A DNA stretch of 64,000 nt, taken from contig NZ_VTUX01000003.1 in NCBI RefSeq assembly GCF_008370495.1, positions 558,001 through 622,000 of the forward strand, in the 5' to 3' direction. Below are positions 35,220 through 44,800 of this stretch, in pieces. Made by a program: the position numbers and the translations under genes. How positions within the stretch are numbered: the first letter of the stretch is position 1; every line of letters begins with the position of its first letter. The notes below the pieces were generated by a model that did no database searches, was not told the origin of the DNA, and saw nothing but the letters and a program-made list of their open reading frames with translations. Source of the DNA: Pseudohalioglobus sediminis. Lineage in GTDB: Bacteria > Pseudomonadota > Gammaproteobacteria > Pseudomonadales > Halieaceae.

Positions 35220-35764
35220 TGCGTCTGTTCTTTGCCCTGCTGCCGGAACCGATGTTGTCGCGACGCATCGCCGACTGGCGCGATGCCTACCTGACTGCGC
35301 AGGGCAGGCCCGTTCCGGTGGAGAACCTGCACAGCACCCTGGCCTTCCTGGGTGAAGTCAGCCCCCACAGACTGGAGGGGCTTTGCGACAATGTCGACCA
35401 TTTGCTCGGATCAGCACATCTCCCGGGCGGTAGCCTGAAACTTGACCAGGTTGGGTACTGGCCAAAACCGGGCATTTTCTGGCTTGGGCCCACGACCTGG
35501 AGCAGCGCACTGGAGAGGCTGTCGGCACACCTTCGCGGATGCGCAGGTGCTGCAGGCGCAATGAGCAGGCAGCAGCGCTTTCGGCCACACATCACCCTGT
35601 TCCGTGGCTGCCGGCAACCGCCACCGGCACCGGCGTCTCCACCCGGTTTTGATTTTCCCTACGAAGACATATCATTGTTACAATCGCGCAGCACCAGGCA
35701 CGGGGTGCAGTATGAGGAAGTGGCCAACTGGCCCCTCGCCCCGGCTGATAGCCACGCTGACTGA
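35219..35764 (+). CDS. thpR: RNA 2',3'-cyclic phosphodiesterase (2'-5' RNA ligase family)
   Basis: The 181-residue protein carries the two HxTx motifs of the 2H phosphoesterase superfamily, HSTLAFLG (His38, Thr40) and HITLFRG (His124, Thr126), and starts RLFFALLPE as in ThpR/LigT. ThpR hydrolyses 2',3'-cyclic phosphate ends of RNA and can catalyse 2'-5' ligation in vitro. It is translationally coupled to a DEAD-box helicase, consistent with an RNA-processing pair. The C-terminus is somewhat proline-rich but not truncated. Confidence 0.95.
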   Translation: MRLFFALLPEPMLSRRIADWRDAYLTAQGRPVPVENLHSTLAFLGEVSPHRLEGLCDNVDHLLGSAHLPGGSLKLDQVGYWPKPGIFWLGPTTWSSALERLSAHLRGCAGAAGAMSRQQRFRPHITLFRGCRQPPPAPASPPGFDFPYEDISLLQSRSTRHGVQYEEVANWPLAPADSHAD

Positions 35765-35818
35765 ACAGCAAGACGATCAAACCAGGACACCCGGACCTAC
35801 CAGAATATGGAGCATGTC

Positions 35819-37840
35819 ATGCTTTCCCTGACAGAACTTCCCGTTTTTAGTGATATCGATACCGCGCAAATAGAGCCCACCATCAGTGGTTTGATCGAGC
35901 GCAACAAACAGAAGATCGACAGGCTACTCGACTCTGACAAACCGTTTACAGTGGAGAACCTGCTGCAGCCGATTGAAGAGCTGGACGATGAGCTGTCACG
36001 CGTTTTTTCACCTGTCTCGCACCTGAACAGCGTTCGCAACAGCGATGAGCTACGCACCGCCTACAACGCCTGCCTGCCCCTGCTTTCCGCATACAGCACC
36101 TGGATGGGGCAGCACGAAAAGCTGTACCAGGCCTATCAACAGATCGCCGACGACGCCGGAAATACGCCACTTTCGGACGCACAACGCATGGCCGTCGACA
36201 ATGCCCTGCGCGACTTTCGCCTTGCCGGAGTCGCCCTGCCTGATGAGGCCAAGCAGCGTTACGGGCAACTGCGCGCGAAACTCTCGAATCTCGGCAGCAA
36301 ATTTGGCGAAAACGTCCTCGATGCAACCAACGCCTGGTCTAAAGTGGTAACCAGGGAAGAACTGCAGGGGCTGCCAGACACCGCCCTGGCCGCGGCCGAG
36401 CAGGCTGCTGCACAGGCCGGCAAGGAAGGCTACCTGATCAACCTCGAGTTCCCGTCGTTCTACCCGGTGCTTACCTATTGCGACAACCGCGAATTGCGAC
36501 GTGAGGTATACATCGCCAACTGTACCCGCGCGTCGGACCAGGGGCCTCACGCAGGCAGTTGGGACAACGCTGGCACCATGGTAGAAACGCTGGACCTGCG
36601 CCGTGAGCTTGCCACGCTACTGGGCTTCGCCAACTATGCTGAGCTTTCCCTGGCCACCAAGATGGCGGAAACCCCCGCAGGGGTTATCGAATTCCTCGAA
36701 CAACTGGCTGAGAAGTCACGCCCCCAGGCGCAGCAGGAGTGGGCGGAGTTACTTGACTTCGCCGAGCAGGAATATGGCGCTGGCGATGTCCAGGCCTGGG
36801 ATGTCGCCTACTACAGTGAAAAACTCAAGCAACAACGCTACCAGGTTTCCCAGGAAGATATCCGGCCGTACCTTCCGGCTGACAAGGCGCTTGCCGGCAT
36901 GTTCGCCATTGTCGAACGCCTTTACGGGATAAAGGTCGATGAGGTGGCGGAGTTCGACAGCTATCATCCCGATGTCAGGCTCTACAACCTGTCGCGAGAT
37001 GGGGAGCTGATCGCCCACTTCTACCTTGACCTCTATGCCAGGGCAAACAAACGCGGGGGCGCGTGGATGGACAGCTGCCGGGTGCGCCGAGTGCGCGGCA
37101 CTGAGTTGCAACTACCCGTGGCCTACCTGGTATGCAATTTCACAGCACCGGTGGGCGACGAGCCCGCACTGCTGACACACAACGAGTTAACCACGCTGTT
37201 CCACGAATTCGGGCACGGCCTGCATCACATGCTGACGCGCCAGACTATTGCCGCCGTTTCCGGCATCAACGGTGTGCCCTGGGATGCCGTGGAACTGCCC
37301 AGCCAGTTCCTTGAGAACTGGTGCTGGGAACCTGAAGCGCTGGCGCTCATCTCCGGTCATTACCAGACCGGAGAGCCACTGCCCGAGGCATTGCTTGAGA
37401 AGATGCTGGCCGCGCGCAACTTCCAGTCAGCGATGCAACTGGCCCGTCAGCTCGAGTTCTCCCTGTTTGACTTTTTACTGCACATGCACTGGACAGGCGG
37501 CGACGCCGGCACAATACAGGGTGTGATCGACCAGGTGCGTGCGCGGGTGGGTGTCGTCCCGGCACCAGACTGTAACCGTTTCCAGAACAGTTTCAGTCAT
37601 ATTTTTGCCGGAGGCTATGCCGCGGGATACTACAGCTACAAGTGGGCGGAAGTATTGTCGGCAGATGCCTACTCCCGCTTCGAGGAAGAAGGCATCTTCA
37701 GCGCTGATGCCGGCGAGGCCTTCCGCACGGAAATCCTGGAGGTCGGCGGCGCTAAAGACCCGATGCAGGCCTTTGTCGCATTTCGCGGCAGGGAGCCCGC
37801 CATCGAGGCGCTACTGCGTCACAGTGGCATCGCCGCCTGA
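35819..37840 (+). CDS. prlC: Oligopeptidase A (M3 zinc metallopeptidase)
   Basis: The start at the ATG at 35819 has GGAG 6 bases upstream; an ATG four codons earlier (35807) is possible. The 673-residue protein contains TLFHEFGHGLHHML, the HExxH zinc site with His462, and M3-typical YLDLYARANKRGGAWMDSC and AGGYAAGYYSYKWAEVLSADAYSRF. Oligopeptidase A digests short peptides, including cleaved signal-peptide fragments, in the cytoplasm. It follows thpR by 54 bases, so it may be independently transcribed, and is convergent with the aquaporin gene. Confidence 0.96.
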   Translation: MLSLTELPVFSDIDTAQIEPTISGLIERNKQKIDRLLDSDKPFTVENLLQPIEELDDELSRVFSPVSHLNSVRNSDELRTAYNACLPLLSAYSTWMGQHEKLYQAYQQIADDAGNTPLSDAQRMAVDNALRDFRLAGVALPDEAKQRYGQLRAKLSNLGSKFGENVLDATNAWSKVVTREELQGLPDTALAAAEQAAAQAGKEGYLINLEFPSFYPVLTYCDNRELRREVYIANCTRASDQGPHAGSWDNAGTMVETLDLRRELATLLGFANYAELSLATKMAETPAGVIEFLEQLAEKSRPQAQQEWAELLDFAEQEYGAGDVQAWDVAYYSEKLKQQRYQVSQEDIRPYLPADKALAGMFAIVERLYGIKVDEVAEFDSYHPDVRLYNLSRDGELIAHFYLDLYARANKRGGAWMDSCRVRRVRGTELQLPVAYLVCNFTAPVGDEPALLTHNELTTLFHEFGHGLHHMLTRQTIAAVSGINGVPWDAVELPSQFLENWCWEPEALALISGHYQTGEPLPEALLEKMLAARNFQSAMQLARQLEFSLFDFLLHMHWTGGDAGTIQGVIDQVRARVGVVPAPDCNRFQNSFSHIFAGGYAAGYYSYKWAEVLSADAYSRFEEEGIFSADAGEAFRTEILEVGGAKDPMQAFVAFRGREPAIEALLRHSGIAA

Positions 37841-37874
37841 CGGGTGGCGGCCGCCCCTGCGGCGCGAGGTGTGG

Positions 37875-38567
37875 TCAGTCCTCTTTACCCAACCATGTAT
37901 ACACCACGCCAGCCAGCGCCGCGCCGATGATCGGAGCGACCCAGAACAGCCAGAGCTGGCTGATCGCCCAGCCACCCTCAAACAGCGCCACCCCGGTACT
38001 GCGGGCCGGATTCACCGATGTGTTGGTGACCGGAATGCTGATCAGGTGTATCAGTGTCAGGCCCAGGCCAATAGCCACGGGAGCCAGTGCAGCCGGTGCG
38101 CGCTCATCGGTGGCGCCCAGGATGATAATCAGGAACATGAAAGTCATCACGACTTCACATATCAGCGCCGCAGTAAGACTGTAGCCGCCGGGGGAATGCT
38201 CACCAAAGCCGTTGGAGGCAAAACCGGCCGTCTCAAAGCCCGGCTGGCCACTGGCAATCAGGAACAGTACCGCTGCGCCAGCCACTCCGCCCAGCACCTG
38301 TGCCAGCACATAGGGCCCGAGTTCAGCGGCGGAAAACCTGCCGCCTATAACCAGACCCACTGAAACGGCGGGATTCAGGTGGCAGCCTGAGATATGCCCG
38401 ATGGCATACGCCATGGTCAGCACGGTCAGGCCAAACGCCAGTGACACACCGAGCAGCCCAATGCCAACATCCGGAAAGGCCGCGGCGAGCACGGCGCTGC
38501 CGCAACCCCCCAATACCAGCCAGAAGGTACCGATAAATTCTGCGCCAAGTTTCTTGCTTAAACTCAT
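37875..38567 (-). CDS. aqpZ: Aquaporin Z
   Basis: The 230-residue channel has six hydrophobic segments and the paired half-helices with NPA motifs: [10 protein letters not shown] and [15 protein letters not shown]. The start [24 protein letters not shown] is characteristic of AqpZ, a water-selective tetramer of the inner membrane. An aromatic/arginine filter residue (Arg of NPARS) is present. It stands alone, convergent with prlC and 82 bases from the pterin synthase on the same strand. Confidence 0.96.
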   Translation of the reverse strand: MSLSKKLGAEFIGTFWLVLGGCGSAVLAAAFPDVGIGLLGVSLAFGLTVLTMAYAIGHISGCHLNPAVSVGLVIGGRFSAAELGPYVLAQVLGGVAGAAVLFLIASGQPGFETAGFASNGFGEHSPGGYSLTAALICEVVMTFMFLIIILGATDERAPAALAPVAIGLGLTLIHLISIPVTNTSVNPARSTGVALFEGGWAISQLWLFWVAPIIGAALAGVVYTWLGKED

Positions 38568-38649
38568 GCCTGGGATGCCTCTTTATAGTTATCTTTCACA
38601 GCGACGCACCGATGCGCCACGCAGTACTGTCAGCCTAGCACATAACCCG

Positions 38650-39135
38650 CTAATTGCTGCGCCACAGCGCTCCTGCTCTCTGGCCCGGCCCGGAGGCGAC
38701 AAACAGCTCGATCTCTTTCAGGTCCTCTCCCGTCGAGAGAGCCACCAGCTTCTGCAACAGATAGCCCGCAAATTCCTCAACCGTGGCATTGCGCAGCGGT
38801 AGCAGCAAGGTGTCGCTCTTGAGAAAAAGCATCTCCTCGCCATTGAAGATTACGCGATAGTAGTCGCCATCTTCTCGTATCTGCTGATGCGGCGAATTGG
38901 CAGCCAGCAGCATGTATTCATCCAGCTCATCGCACAGGGTGGAGAGGCGGTTCTTGTACACGTTGTAGTCGGCAGAAAAGCCGTTGTCACCCATCGGGGC
39001 GAGGAAGCGGGCGGAGACGGTGTAGTTGTGCCCGTGGAGGCGTTCACGCTCGGTGGCAGAGAAAATCGTAAAGTGGGCCGCAGAAAACTTGTGACGTTCT
39101 TTGCCGATGTACAGGGACCTGTAGTCTTTCATCAT
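38650..39135 (-). CDS. 6-pyruvoyl-tetrahydropterin synthase/QueD family enzyme with apparent Glu-for-Cys substitution
   Basis: This 161-residue protein has the PTPS/QueD fold markers: the first zinc His in FSAAHF and the pair in ERLHGHNYTVSARFL. In QueD a catalytic Cys precedes HGH by four residues; here the stretch reads ERERLHGHNY with no Cys, and a Glu stands three before HGH. This resembles PTPS-III enzymes, described in Plasmodium and bacteria, where Glu replaces Cys and the product serves folate synthesis. The alternative is a divergent QueD, since a YhhQ-type transporter lies nearby. It is divergent from an SDR gene. Confidence 0.85.
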   Translation of the reverse strand: MMKDYRSLYIGKERHKFSAAHFTIFSATERERLHGHNYTVSARFLAPMGDNGFSADYNVYKNRLSTLCDELDEYMLLAANSPHQQIREDGDYYRVIFNGEEMLFLKSDTLLLPLRNATVEEFAGYLLQKLVALSTGEDLKEIELFVASGPGQRAGALWRSN

Positions 39136-39259
39136 CTACTCGCTGGCTATGTTGCCCTGCATTGTCCCGCCTGCCCGCTACCAGCGCAAGCATTGCGCAG
39201 ACGCTTGACGAGCCGCGGCAAATCATCGACTCTGTCGGGTTTTAGCAGGGTGAAACCAT

Positions 39260-39961
39260 ATGAAAGCAGCAATTATCACCGGGGCCAGCGTTGGCATCGG
39301 CAGGGAAACGGCCGCGCTGTTCATCGACTCAGGTTACGCGGTGTTCAACCTGTCACGACGTGCCTGCCCTCTGGACGGCGTGCACAACCTTGGCTGCGAC
39401 CTGTCCTCCGCAGAGTCCGTGGGCGCCTGCACCGCGCAACTGACGGATGCGCTGCAGGTTGCGGAACAGGTGTGCCTGGTCCACAACGCCAGCCAGATGC
39501 TCAAGGATTCCGCGCAGGATTGCAGCAGCGACAGCCTGCAGGCTGTGCTGGAGACCAACATCGTCGCCATCAATCGTCTCAACCAGGGCCTGCTGCCGCT
39601 CATGAAAACCGGGTCCAGCATCATTTACGTGGGTTCTACCCTGTCAGAAAAGGCTGTGGCCAACTCCTATAGCTATGTCATCAGCAAGCACGCCCAGTTG
39701 GGTATGATGCGGGCGACCTGCCAGGACCTGATGGGTCGAGGCATCCACACGGCGCTGGTTTGCCCCGGTTTCACCGACACCGAAATGCTGCGCACCCACA
39801 TTGGCACCGATGCAGAAGTCGAAGCCGGCATCGCCAGCATGAACAGTTTCAACCGCCTGGTGCAGCCGACGGAGATCGCCGAATTGATCCACTGGGTTCA
39901 CCATCATCCGGTTATCAACGGCGCCGTGTTACACGCCAATCTCGGCCAGAGGGAAAGCTGA
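39260..39961 (+). CDS. Short-chain dehydrogenase, possible pteridine/sepiapterin reductase-like
   Basis: The 233-residue SDR has the cofactor motif TGASVGIG (7-14), HNAS, and the catalytic set Ser126, Tyr139 and Lys143 in SYSYVISKHAQ. It ends GAVLHANLGQ. The divergent neighbour is a pterin synthase-like gene, so a pterin reductase (sepiapterin or dihydromonapterin type) is a reasonable idea. The motif pattern alone fits any classical SDR, and I cannot exclude a simple carbonyl reductase. The next gene starts directly after its stop (TGA then GTG), implying one transcript. Confidence 0.88.
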   Translation: MKAAIITGASVGIGRETAALFIDSGYAVFNLSRRACPLDGVHNLGCDLSSAESVGACTAQLTDALQVAEQVCLVHNASQMLKDSAQDCSSDSLQAVLETNIVAINRLNQGLLPLMKTGSSIIYVGSTLSEKAVANSYSYVISKHAQLGMMRATCQDLMGRGIHTALVCPGFTDTEMLRTHIGTDAEVEAGIASMNSFNRLVQPTEIAELIHWVHHHPVINGAVLHANLGQRES

Positions 39962-40747
39962 GTGCCCGCAACGGAACGCGATCATTTGCAGGAACGGCGC
40001 GAGAGAGTATTCCTGGTGCTGGCAGGCACCTTTCTCTGCGCCATGACCCTGCTGAACGTCATCGGCATCACCCGCTTCGTACAACTCGGGCCGATGGCCC
40101 TGGCGGTAGGCGTGCTGCCCTACCCATTGACCTTTCTGTGCACGGACCTGATTTGCGAGCTGTATGGCAAGGCACGCGCCAATTTTCTCGTTAGTGTGGG
40201 CCTTGGACTCAATTTTCTCATTCTTGGCGTACTGCTCCTCGGCAACAGCCTGCCCGCCGTACCCGAAGGCAATATGCCGCCGTGGCAGATTCTGCAGCTC
40301 GCGGCGCCGGTGGCGTTACCCAATGGTGAGATCGTGGAGCAAACTGTGGGGCTGTACCAGCTGATCTATGCCACAACGTCCGGCGCCGTGTTTGCGTCAA
40401 TGCTGGCGTATATCGCAGCGCAATACTGCGACGTACAGCTGTTCCACTTCTGGAAGCGCGTTACCCGGGGTAAGTACCTATGGATACGCAACAACTTCAG
40501 CACCCTGATGAGCCAGATGGTGGATTCCATCATGGTCATCACTGTAACCTTCGGTGCCGCGTTCCTGCGTGGGGAAATGGCCATGCAGACCCTGCTGGTA
40601 CTCATCGGCAGCAACTACCTGTTCAAGGCAACGGTGGCCCTGCTTGATACCGGCCCATTCTATCTCGGGGTACATTACCTGCGCCGTTACCTGCACCTGC
40701 AACCTGGCGAGATTGCCGTTCCGGGCGGGGCTGAAGCCGGGCCCTGA
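39962..40747 (+). CDS. Queuosine precursor transporter (YhhQ/VUT family)
   Basis: The 261-residue membrane protein starts at GTG immediately after the SDR stop. It has about six hydrophobic segments and the YhhQ landmarks PLTFLCTDLICELYGKARA and RNNFSTLMSQMVDSIMVITVTF. YhhQ imports 7-cyano- or 7-aminomethyl-7-deazaguanine for queuosine tRNA modification. The protein has a roughly 20-residue charged N-terminal extension. No other que gene is seen in the window. It is convergent with the leucine-type dehydrogenase with four bases between the stops. Confidence 0.9.
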   Translation: MPATERDHLQERRERVFLVLAGTFLCAMTLLNVIGITRFVQLGPMALAVGVLPYPLTFLCTDLICELYGKARANFLVSVGLGLNFLILGVLLLGNSLPAVPEGNMPPWQILQLAAPVALPNGEIVEQTVGLYQLIYATTSGAVFASMLAYIAAQYCDVQLFHFWKRVTRGKYLWIRNNFSTLMSQMVDSIMVITVTFGAAFLRGEMAMQTLLVLIGSNYLFKATVALLDTGPFYLGVHYLRRYLHLQPGEIAVPGGAEAGP

Positions 40748-40751
40748 CAGT

Positions 40752-41807
40752 TCAGGCGGCGACAGCCCGGGCGGCGGTATCGATGATGTCGCGCGCCAAT
40801 TGCTCAGCGATAACGTGAGTGCAGAGACGTAAGCTGTCCGCCCTTGCCAGCACCTGCTGCAAGGTCTGCTCAATACGCGCGATGTGCGCGCGCTTGTCAC
40901 CGGCCTGCGAACCAATACGTTGATGGTGCACATCGATGATGCCACCCGCGTTAACAAGAAAGTCAGGGCAATACAGTATGCCCCGCTCCTGCAGGCGCTC
41001 GCCGTCGGTTGCCGTCGCCAGCTGGTTATTGGCGGCACCGGCAACGATACCGGCGCGCAGGGTCGGGATCGTGCGAGCATTGAGCACGGCTCCCAGCGCA
41101 CACGGCGCAAACACATCCGCGGCAGTGGCCAGTATGCTGTCTGTGGAGACCGGTATAACCCCGTGCTGATCGACCGCTCGCTGCAAATTCCCGGGATCGA
41201 TGTCACAACCCAGCACCACCGCGCCGGCTTCGGCAAGGTATCCTGACAGGTAGTAGCCCACGTTGCCGAGGCCCTGCACCGCAACGCGCAGCCCGCGAAG
41301 GCTGTCCTCGCCCAGCCGGTGCCGCACTGCAGTTCTTATTGCCAGAAACACGCCCCATGCCGTGCTCGGCGACGGGTCACCGCCAAATTCGTTTTGCTGC
41401 AGACCACTGACGTGCGGCGTGCGCTCCGACATCAGGCGAATATCAGCGACACTGGTGCCGGAATCCTCTGCGGCAACGTAGCGCCCACCCTGCGAGTGCA
41501 CAAACTCACCCATGGCGCGCATCAATTCGGGCGTCTTGTCCTTGCGCGGATCGCCAATGATCACCGACTTTCCGCCACCGAACGGGAGACCGGCCAGGGC
41601 GGATTTGTAAGTCATGCCCCGGGACAGGCGCAATACATCATCCAGCGCCGACTCATCAGAGGCGTAGGGGTACATCCTGCAGCCACCCACGGCTGGCCCA
41701 AGGGCCGTATTGTGAACGGCAATTATCGCCCGTAAACCAGACTTCTGCTCACGGCCAAAAGTCACCAGTTCGTGTCCGTCAAAAGACTCGGCATCAAAGA
41801 TCGACAT
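40752..41807 (-). CDS. Glu/Leu/Phe/Val dehydrogenase family, leucine dehydrogenase-like
   Basis: This 351-residue enzyme has the amino acid dehydrogenase signature LPFGGGKSVI with catalytic Lys80, substrate Lys68, and the Rossmann motif VQGLGNVGYYLSGYLAE. Its length and start match leucine/phenylalanine dehydrogenases rather than the longer glutamate enzymes. It oxidatively deaminates a branched or aromatic amino acid to its 2-oxoacid with NAD. It lies 18 bases after the indolepyruvate oxidoreductase, whose substrate class (aryl or branched 2-oxoacids) would be its product, so the two probably form a catabolic operon. Confidence 0.95.
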   Translation of the reverse strand: MSIFDAESFDGHELVTFGREQKSGLRAIIAVHNTALGPAVGGCRMYPYASDESALDDVLRLSRGMTYKSALAGLPFGGGKSVIIGDPRKDKTPELMRAMGEFVHSQGGRYVAAEDSGTSVADIRLMSERTPHVSGLQQNEFGGDPSPSTAWGVFLAIRTAVRHRLGEDSLRGLRVAVQGLGNVGYYLSGYLAEAGAVVLGCDIDPGNLQRAVDQHGVIPVSTDSILATAADVFAPCALGAVLNARTIPTLRAGIVAGAANNQLATATDGERLQERGILYCPDFLVNAGGIIDVHHQRIGSQAGDKRAHIARIEQTLQQVLARADSLRLCTHVIAEQLARDIIDTAARAVAA

Positions 41808-41825
41808 AGTTTTTCTCCTGTTATT

Positions 41826-44800
41826 CTAGGCGGCGTTGACGAAGCGCACCTTCTCTGTGCCACTGTCCTGGCCACGAAAACGGCGCCACAACTGCTGCTG
41901 TGCCTGTTGCACTTTCTCCCGATTTCGATCTTTCACGTGACCAAAGCCGCGCAGCTGTTTCACCGACGCCACCAGGTCAACTGCCGTGTCATAGTTGTCA
42001 GGCTTCAGCTCAGCCATTACGTCATCCAGCAAAGCCCTGTAATCAGCAATGTCCTGGCGCTCCTGCTTACGCTCGTCGGTGTAGCCGAACACGTCCAGCG
42101 GTGTACCGCGCAGGACGCGCAGGCGGGCAAGCCAGCTGAATGCCGTCTGCATCCATGGCCCGAACTCACGCTTCTGTAACTCACCTGTCTGTGGGTCACG
42201 TGCCGCCAATAGCGGTGGTGCCAGATTGAAGCGCAGCTCAAAATCGCCCTCAAACTTCTCTTCAAGCTTGCGCCGAAACTCGCCATCGGAATACAGCCGC
42301 GCTACTTCGTACTCGTCCTTGTAGGCCATCAATCGATACAGTTGGCGGGCAGCGGTGCGGGTAATGGACGCGGCCTCCTCCGCACGCGGATCTGCCTGAC
42401 GCAATGCATCAAGCGCTTGCCGATATGTCTCGGCATACGCTGCGTTCTGGTAGCGGCTCAACCTGGACACCCGGTCTGCCAGCAACTCGTCCAGTGTCTG
42501 TTCACTGCTCTCTGTCCTGGGTGCGTCAAGCAATCCCAGCACGGCATCGGGCTGGTGCGCGTAGCGACGTCCCCAGAGAAAGGCTTTCTTGTTGAAATCG
42601 ACTGCAACACCATTGAGTTCGATGGCCTGCTCCAGCGCAGCTGCCGAGACCGGCACCAGCCCGCGCTGCCAGGCAAAGCCAAGCAAGAACAGGTTGCTGG
42701 CGATGGAGTCGCCGAGCAATTGCGTGGCTACACGGGTAGCGTCGATGAAGAAGCAGTTCTCCTCGCCCACCTCGCTGGCGACCTTGTCATGCATTGCCCC
42801 CGCGGGAAACTTTGCGTCCGGGTCAAGGATAAAGGCGGATGTCGGCACCTCGGCGGAGTTCACCACCGCATGGCTGCGCCCCTGGGCGACCTTGCCCATC
42901 GCCTCGTAGGATGACGCCACCACGAGGTCGCAACCGATCAACAGGTCCGCCTCTCCGGCCGGAATCCTCACCGCCTTGATGTCTTCCTGGTCTTCACCGA
43001 CACGCACGTGGCTTACCACGGCGCCGAACTTCTGCGCCAGGCCGGTCTGGTTCATGGTGGCGCAGCCCTTGCCCTCGATATGCGCTGCCATTGCCACCAG
43101 TGCAGTAATCGTGAGCACGCCGGTGCCACCCACGCCGGTGACTACCGTGTTCCAGGGCCGCTCCAGCGAGGGCAGTTGCGGTTCCGGCAACGGATCGAAC
43201 ACGGCCGTCACATCACCCAGGTCAGCCTTGGGACGTCTCAGCTGCCCCCCGATCACGGTCACAAAGCTCGGGCAAAAGCCCTTGGCACAGCTGTAATCCT
43301 TGTTGCAGGCGCTCTGGTCGATTTCCCGCTTGCGACCCAGTGGTGTTTCCTTCGGCAACACTGACAGGCAGTTCGACTTGAGGCTGCAGTCCCCGCAGCC
43401 CTCACAGACCTCGTCATTGATAAACAGGCGTTTGGCGGGATCTTCCAGCCTGCCCTTCTTGCGGCGCCTGCGTTTCTCGGCGGCACAGGTCTGCTGGTAA
43501 ATGATGACTGACGTGCCAGTGAACTCGCGTAGTTCTCGCTGCAGCGCGTCCATTTCATCACGGTGGTGCAGCGTGTACCCGGGGGTGTCACGGAACTGGC
43601 CTCGCCATTGTTCCGGCTCATCGCTTACCAGGGCAATGCGGCGCACACCCTCCCCCCGCAGTTGCAGGAGCAGGTCAGCTACCGAAAGCGAGCCATCGAT
43701 GGGTTGGCCGCCGGTCATGGCCACCGCGTCGTTATAGAGGATCTTGTAGGTGATATTCACCCCCGCTGCGACCGCCGCGCGGATGGCGAGAATGCCGGAG
43801 TGAAAATACGTGCCATCGCCCAGGTTCTGGAACACATGCGTCGTTTCGGTAAACGGCGCCTGGCCTATCCATGTCGCCCCCTCACCGCCCATCTGGGTAA
43901 AGGTGAAGGTGTCGCGATCAGGCATCCAGGTCGCCATGTAGTGGCAGCCAATACCACCCATGGCGTGGCTGCCTTCCGGCACCCGGGTGGAAGTATTGTG
44001 CGGACAGCCACTGCAGAAATGCGGTACGCGCTCAATGCTTTCACGTGGCTTTGCCAGCGAGGTCTCTTTCTCTTCGATCCAGCGGATACGCTGGTCCATG
44101 GTTTCCGACTGGTAGAAGCGGCGTATTCGACTGGCTATAGCCAGGGCGACAATGGCGGGGGTCAGTTCACCCAGGTTCGGCAGCAGATCGCGTCCCTTCT
44201 CGTCAAACTCGCCCACCACCCGCGGGCGCGAGCCAACGGCGTAGTTATATAGCTGACCGGTCATTTGATCCTCAATGACGGAGCGCTTCTCCTCCACTAC
44301 CAGGATTTCCTCGAGGCCGTCAGCAAATGCGGCCGTGGTCCGCGGCTCCAGCGGCCAGGGCATACCTACCTTGTAGACACGCAAACCGATCTCCGAGGCG
44401 ACAGCCTCATCAATCCCCATATCTTCCAGCGCCTGCATAACGTCCAGGTAGGCCTTGCCGGAGGTAACAATACCGAAGCGTGGATTGGCGCTGTCCAGGA
44501 CAATGCGGTTCAGCCCGTTGACGCGAGCAAACTCGCGGGCGGCATAAATCTTGTACTTGTTGAGACGCAACTCCTGTTCCAGGGGCTTGTCGGGCCAGCG
44601 CGCGTGCACGCCGCCCGCTGGCAGTTGAAAGTCCTCGGGGGTGACAATCTGGATGCGATTCGGGTCAATGTCCGCTGATATCGCCGAATCCATATTCTCG
44701 GTTATGGCTTTCAAGGCGACCCAGCAACCACTGTAGCGGGACAACTCCCAACCAAAGACGCCCAGGTCCAGCACTTCCTGCACATTTGCCGGCGCGAGCA

